16,291 nucleotides of DNA, taken from Cytophagales bacterium. GTDB taxonomy: Bacteria > Bacteroidota > Bacteroidia > Cytophagales > ES-bin-26. The DNA lies in the NCBI GenBank assembly GCA_014379925.1, contig JACMKY010000336.1, positions 1 to 16,291 of the forward strand, written 5' to 3'. Positions 13,793-16,291 of this stretch are shown here, in pieces. The translations under genes were made by a program, and so were the position numbers. The first letter of the stretch is position 1; the number at the start of each line of letters is the position of its first letter. Under the pieces are notes generated by a model. It was not told the DNA's origin. It searched no databases and was given only the letters and a program-made list of their open reading frames with translations.

Positions 13793-14053
13793 ATGAAAGC
13801 ATCAGTTCTGATTCGAGTCTTGGAGCAGGCCGGCTGGCAGCAGATTCGGCAACAAGGTATTCACTGTATTTTAAGTCATCCTACCCAGGGTAACCTTATT
13901 TCCGTGCCGGACCTAGGAGAGCAAGCCTTACAACCGGCAATAGTGAATGACATTGCCCGGGAAGCAGGTCTAAAAGGCCGGGTGTACAAAATACAAATGA
14001 GTCCAGGGAGGCTTTTAATGGTTTTGAAGGATCTTTTAGGGTTAACCCGGTGA
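13793..14053 (+). CDS. hicA: HicA-family mRNA interferase toxin
   Basis: Toxin of a type II toxin-antitoxin pair; HicA has a double-stranded-RNA-binding-like fold and cleaves mRNA using a conserved histidine. The N-terminus MKASVLIRVLEQAGWQQIRQ fits the family start. GIHCILSHP at 22-30 corresponds to the family GSHxxxxHP motif, so His24 is the likely catalytic residue. The SVPDLGEQ and LQPAIVNDIAREAGL segments match the rest of the fold. At 86 aa it has about 20 residues more at the C-terminus than the common 60-65, ending LLMVLKDLLGLTR. The stop overlaps the hicB GTG by four bases (GTGA), indicating coupled translation. Ile replaces the usual Ser before His24. Confidence 0.8.
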   Translation: MKASVLIRVLEQAGWQQIRQQGIHCILSHPTQGNLISVPDLGEQALQPAIVNDIAREAGLKGRVYKIQMSPGRLLMVLKDLLGLTR

Positions 14054-14487
14054 CACAAATAGAAACGCGGATGCAAGACCTTAGAACCCTAGCCGTGCAA
14101 ATCGGTTGGGAGGACCGTCACTTTGGAGCGCAGGTGAAAGCACCCGGATTTTTATTTACCACGGAAGGCGATTCGGTCCCTGGCGTGCTAGAAAACTTAC
14201 GGAACCTGATTGCCGACTATTTTGCTCACGAAGGCAAAAACAATCCCCAATGGCAAGGCATTAGGGTTGAAGATATTGCGTTTGAGTGCGTGTACGATTT
14301 AGCCTCCTTTTTTGAGCACTTTAAAGAACTGAAGATATCGACCATTGCGGCCAGGGCGGGCATCAATCCCAATCTCTTGCAGCAGTACGTCTCGGGTAAC
14401 AAACGGGCTTCTGAAAGCCAAGCCAAAAAGATTGAAGCGGCAGTACATCATCTAGCTAACGAGCTGAGACAAATTGCCTTAACGTAG
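14050..14487 (+). CDS. hicB: HicB-family antitoxin with C-terminal helix-turn-helix
   Basis: Antitoxin that neutralises HicA and represses the operon. The 145-aa protein has a degenerate RNase H-like HicB domain at about 12-62 (IGWEDRHFGAQVKAPGF, then FTTEGDSVPGVLENLRNLI). The C-terminal XRE-like helix-turn-helix is at about 96-135 (STIAARAGINPNLLQQYVSG, then KRASESQAKKIEAAVHHL), the form of HicB common in Bacteroidota. The GTG at 14050 overlaps the hicA stop. An ATG at 14071 would give MQDLRTLAVQI, a more typical family length before the first strand, so the true start is open. The long inverted repeat upstream of hicA is its likely operator. Confidence 0.8.
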   Translation: MTQIETRMQDLRTLAVQIGWEDRHFGAQVKAPGFLFTTEGDSVPGVLENLRNLIADYFAHEGKNNPQWQGIRVEDIAFECVYDLASFFEHFKELKISTIAARAGINPNLLQQYVSGNKRASESQAKKIEAAVHHLANELRQIALT

Positions 14488-14610
14488 GTAGCTCTTCTAT
14501 TGTAACGGTTATACCTTCTTGTTGCATGATGGCATTCATCCAATTATTTATACTTCACTGGAAGCTTACAATCTGGGTTAGCGGCCCCCATCCAGGCGGG
14601 TGGAATATAC

Positions 14611-14650
14611 GAGGGTTTAGAAACCCCTCTGGCTCCGACGCGTGTGCGTC
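14611..14650. repeat. Two hairpins in the hicB-GNAT convergent spacer
   Basis: GAGGGTTT-AG-AAACCCCTC at 14611-14629 forms a stem with one bulged C. GACGC-GTGT-GCGTC at 14637-14650 forms a perfect 5-bp stem over the GNAT stop codon. They stand between convergent genes, where terminators are expected, but no T-run follows on either strand. The rest of 14488-14648 shows nothing further. Confidence 0.5.
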
Positions 14651-15113
14651 AGCCCTGGGGCAAAGGCACTTCCTTCCGCATGCACACGCTGCTTGCCACC
14701 TCGGCGTACTGCCCGTAGTTGGGGATGCGTGCGTAACCACTTTTCTGGTAGAGCCGGATCGCCTCGGGCTGCTTCTTGCCAGTTTCCAGCACGCACGCGG
14801 TGTAGTGTAGCTCCCGCGCCCACCGCTCCACTTCCGCCAGCACCGCTCCGGCGATGCCCTGCCCCCGGTGCGCGGGCAGCACAAACATCCGCTTCACCTC
14901 TACCACCCCGGCACTGAATTCCTTGAAGGCCCCGCAGCCCACCGGCTCCGCCTCGCGGTAGGCCACGACCACGTGATTGATGGCATCCAGCTTATTGAAC
15001 TGGGCGAAGAAGGCGTGGTCTTCGCCGTCGCGTACCCGCAAATCCTGGTCGAGCAGCGCCACCAGCTGCCGGAAGTCGGGGTCGTTGGAAGTGGTTCGGG
15101 TGAGGTGGAGCAT
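14649..15113 (-). CDS. GNAT-family N-acetyltransferase
   Basis: Acetyl-CoA-dependent acyltransferase of the GNAT superfamily; the substrate cannot be read from sequence. The 154-aa protein has the usual single-domain length. Motif A is VKRMFVLPAHRGQGIAGAVL (73-92), with the pyrophosphate loop RGQGIAG at 83-89. The C-terminal motif B region is ACVLETGKKQPEAIRLYQKSGY (106-127), with the LYQKSGY pattern common in acetyltransferases acting on small molecules or peptides. The ATG at 15113 starts MLHLTRTTSND, a normal beginning. It lies 40 bp after vapC on the same strand, so it may be read from the same transcript. Some GNATs are toxins, but there is no adjacent ribbon-helix-helix partner of that type. 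Confidence 0.88.
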   Translation of the reverse strand: MLHLTRTTSNDPDFRQLVALLDQDLRVRDGEDHAFFAQFNKLDAINHVVVAYREAEPVGCGAFKEFSAGVVEVKRMFVLPAHRGQGIAGAVLAEVERWARELHYTACVLETGKKQPEAIRLYQKSGYARIPNYGQYAEVASSVCMRKEVPLPQG

Positions 15114-15153
15114 AGAGCGGTGTCAGTAATTTTTAAATTTGTCAATGGTTTGC

Positions 15154-15561
15154 TTATTGCACTTGACAAATCTTTAGGTTCGTTCGTCCCGCTATCAAAT
15201 CAAAATCGCTGTCGTTGTGGCACAATTCTACATCGAAGTGCAGGGCGTGAAAAGCGATCAGGCAATCGTTGGCTTTGCGGATGGTAGTGCGTTTCTTTCT
15301 CAGATCGCGGTACAATTCAGCGGCACCTATGGCAGCATCCAAAAGCGGAAGGGTCAAACACTGAAAGCTCAGCAGACTTCGGTTGGCTTTCTGATAATCG
15401 CGGTCGTCACGGATGCCTTGCAATACCTCTTGGATAATGGTGGGGCAAGTAAATATTGCGTCATCATCAGCAATGTAGCGATGAAGTAGATTCGTCCTTA
15501 AATCAACCACTCCGTTCAAGTAAGCAATCCAAACGGTGGTGTCAAACAAAGTGGGTGGCAT
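15154..15561 (-). CDS. vapC: VapC-like PIN-domain ribonuclease toxin
   Basis: PIN-domain metal-dependent ribonuclease, toxin of a type II VapBC pair. Acidic active-site residues can be placed: Asp7 in LFDTTVWIAYL, Glu45 in IIQEVLQGI, Asp99 in ANDCLIAFHA, and Asp117/Asp119 in HNDSDFD. At 135 aa it has the usual VapC length. The ATG shares one base with the vapB stop (TAATG), the standard coupled arrangement of antitoxin first, toxin second. All four active-site positions look intact, so it is probably functional. RNA target cannot be told from sequence. Confidence 0.88.
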   Translation of the reverse strand: MPPTLFDTTVWIAYLNGVVDLRTNLLHRYIADDDAIFTCPTIIQEVLQGIRDDRDYQKANRSLLSFQCLTLPLLDAAIGAAELYRDLRKKRTTIRKANDCLIAFHALHFDVELCHNDSDFDLIAGRTNLKICQVQ

Positions 15562-15770
15562 TAACTACGCCGCATTTCATCCAGGTCGCCTTCCCAAGCG
15601 ACTTTCCCCCGCAGTGAAAGCATTTGCTTCCTTTGAAGTGAGTCGATAAGGTTCCTTAGGGCCAGTTCGACCACTTCTTTTTTCGTTTTTGCTTGGGCCA
15701 GCGCTTTTGCCTGGTTAAGCAATTCTTCGTCGATATCAATGTTTATTCTCACGGATGATTTTTTGTACAC
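15561..15770 (-). CDS. vapB: VapB-family antitoxin
   Basis: Antitoxin partner of the PIN toxin. The N-terminal part SVRINIDIDEELLNQAKALA is a ribbon-helix-helix DNA-binding strand and helix, followed by TKKEVVELALRNLI, and the C-terminal toxin-binding tail has GKVAWEGDLDEMRRS (55-69), a pattern common to this VapB family. The protein is 69 aa from the GTG at 15770. A second in-frame GTG at 15752 would give MRINIDIDEELL, 63 aa, which matches more closely how family members begin. Its start is only 34 bp after the comM-like stop, so it may be co-transcribed with that gene or use a promoter within its end. Confidence 0.85.
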   Translation of the reverse strand: MYKKSSVRINIDIDEELLNQAKALAQAKTKKEVVELALRNLIDSLQRKQMLSLRGKVAWEGDLDEMRRS

Positions 15771-15804
15771 AAGGATAGTAAATATTTCGTACGTAACCCT
15801 TTTC

Positions 15805-16291
15805 CTACCCCGCCCAGTTTTCCCGGTCCAAGCTGCGGTACTGGATGGCTTCGGCCAGGTGTTCGATCCGGATGTCGTCGGTGCCGGCCAAGTCGGCGAT
15901 CGTGCGCGAAACCTTCAGGATGCGGTCGTAGGCGCGGGCCGACAAGCCCAGCCGCTCCATCGCCGTCTTGAGCAACTTCTTGCCCGCCTCGTTGATCTGG
16001 CAGAGGTCTTTCACCATCTGCGGCGGCATCATGGCGTTGGAGTGGATCGACGGGTGGTCGGTGAACCGCCGGGTCTGGACTTGCCTTGCCTTTTCCACCC
16101 GCTCCCGGATGTCGGCGCTGCTTTCGCTGCGGCGGTTGGCCGTCATCTGGTCGAAGGAGACGGGCGTCACCTCCACGTGCAGGTCGATGCGGTCGAGCAG
16201 GGGGCCGCTGACCTTGTTGAGGTAGCGCTGCACCACGCCGGGGCCGCACACGCATTCCTTGTCGGGGTGGTTGTAGTAGCCGCAGGGGCAA
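15805..16291 (-). CDS. comM: YifB/ComM-family magnesium-chelatase-like AAA ATPase, C-terminal part (cut by window edge)
   Basis: Only the last ~162 codons are present; the gene continues beyond the right edge. The reading frame begins CPCGYYNHPDKECVCGPGVV, the cysteine-rich stretch typical of this family. It is followed by YLNKVSGPLLDRIDLHVEV, where GPLLDRID contains the conserved arginine and lid contacts. The C-terminal Mg_chelatase_C domain follows, with LGLSARAYDRILKVSRTIADL and the ending HLAEAIQYRSLDR. In naturally transformable bacteria ComM is a helicase that aids DNA integration; in Bacteroidota the function is inferred from family only. The core sequence looks intact. vapB follows after 34 bp. 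Confidence 0.9.
   Translation of the reverse strand, partial: CPCGYYNHPDKECVCGPGVVQRYLNKVSGPLLDRIDLHVEVTPVSFDQMTANRRSESSADIRERVEKARQVQTRRFTDHPSIHSNAMMPPQMVKDLCQINEAGKKLLKTAMERLGLSARAYDRILKVSRTIADLAGTDDIRIEHLAEAIQYRSLDRENWAG

Noticed and set aside
14526..14810. 94-codon plus-strand frame after hicB
   Set aside because: Most of it is antisense to the GNAT gene and the rest lies over the convergent-spacer hairpins.
15749..16291. 180-codon minus-strand frame at the right edge
   Set aside because: It is out of frame with the ComM-like protein, which carries the cysteine motif and the Mg_chelatase_C signature in another frame.

Overview
The window reads as the division and cell wall (dcw) cluster of a Bacteroidota bacterium, probably a Cytophagales member. 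Reasons: the mraZ-rsmH-ftsL-ftsI-murE-(no murF)-mraY-murD-ftsW-murG-murC order, an FtsI with one C-terminal PASTA domain, a long MraY with an extra extracytoplasmic loop, a short Bacteroidota-type FtsL, and few convincing Shine-Dalgarno sites. The core is visibly G+C rich; the accessory stretch to its right is more A+T rich. The taxon is an inference from gene content only.

Layout. Positions 229-13259 are one long minus-strand array read right to left: mraZ, rsmH, ftsL, ftsI, murE, a small coiled-coil gene, mraY, murD, ftsW, murG, murC. ftsQ would be expected beyond the left edge. Together these genes build UDP-MurNAc-pentapeptide (MurC, MurD, MurE), move it to lipid I and lipid II (MraY, MurG) and polymerise and crosslink it at the septum (FtsW, FtsI, with FtsL as scaffold). 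RsmH methylates 16S rRNA and MraZ is the cluster's own regulator. Three 10-bp GTGGT-containing repeats upstream of mraZ look like its operator.

Positions 13260-15804 form a small accessory block between mraZ and a comM-like gene: a plus-strand hicA-hicB toxin-antitoxin pair behind an 18-bp inverted repeat, a GNAT acetyltransferase, and a vapB-vapC pair on the minus strand. The right edge (15805-16291) is the C-terminal end of a YifB/ComM magnesium-chelatase-like AAA protein that runs out of the window.

The genes of the dcw core are ordinary. The unusual material lies in the spacers, which hold a perfect 40-bp palindrome (murD-ftsW), a stem-loop with 21-nt arms (rsmH-ftsL), a terminator-like structure just after the mraZ stop, an 11-mer repeated at both the ftsI stop and the murE start in pairing orientation, and several degenerate short-repeat tracts. 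A 71-residue protein made of regular heptads sits where many bacteria carry murF. No rRNA, tRNA, CRISPR array or insertion sequence was recognised.
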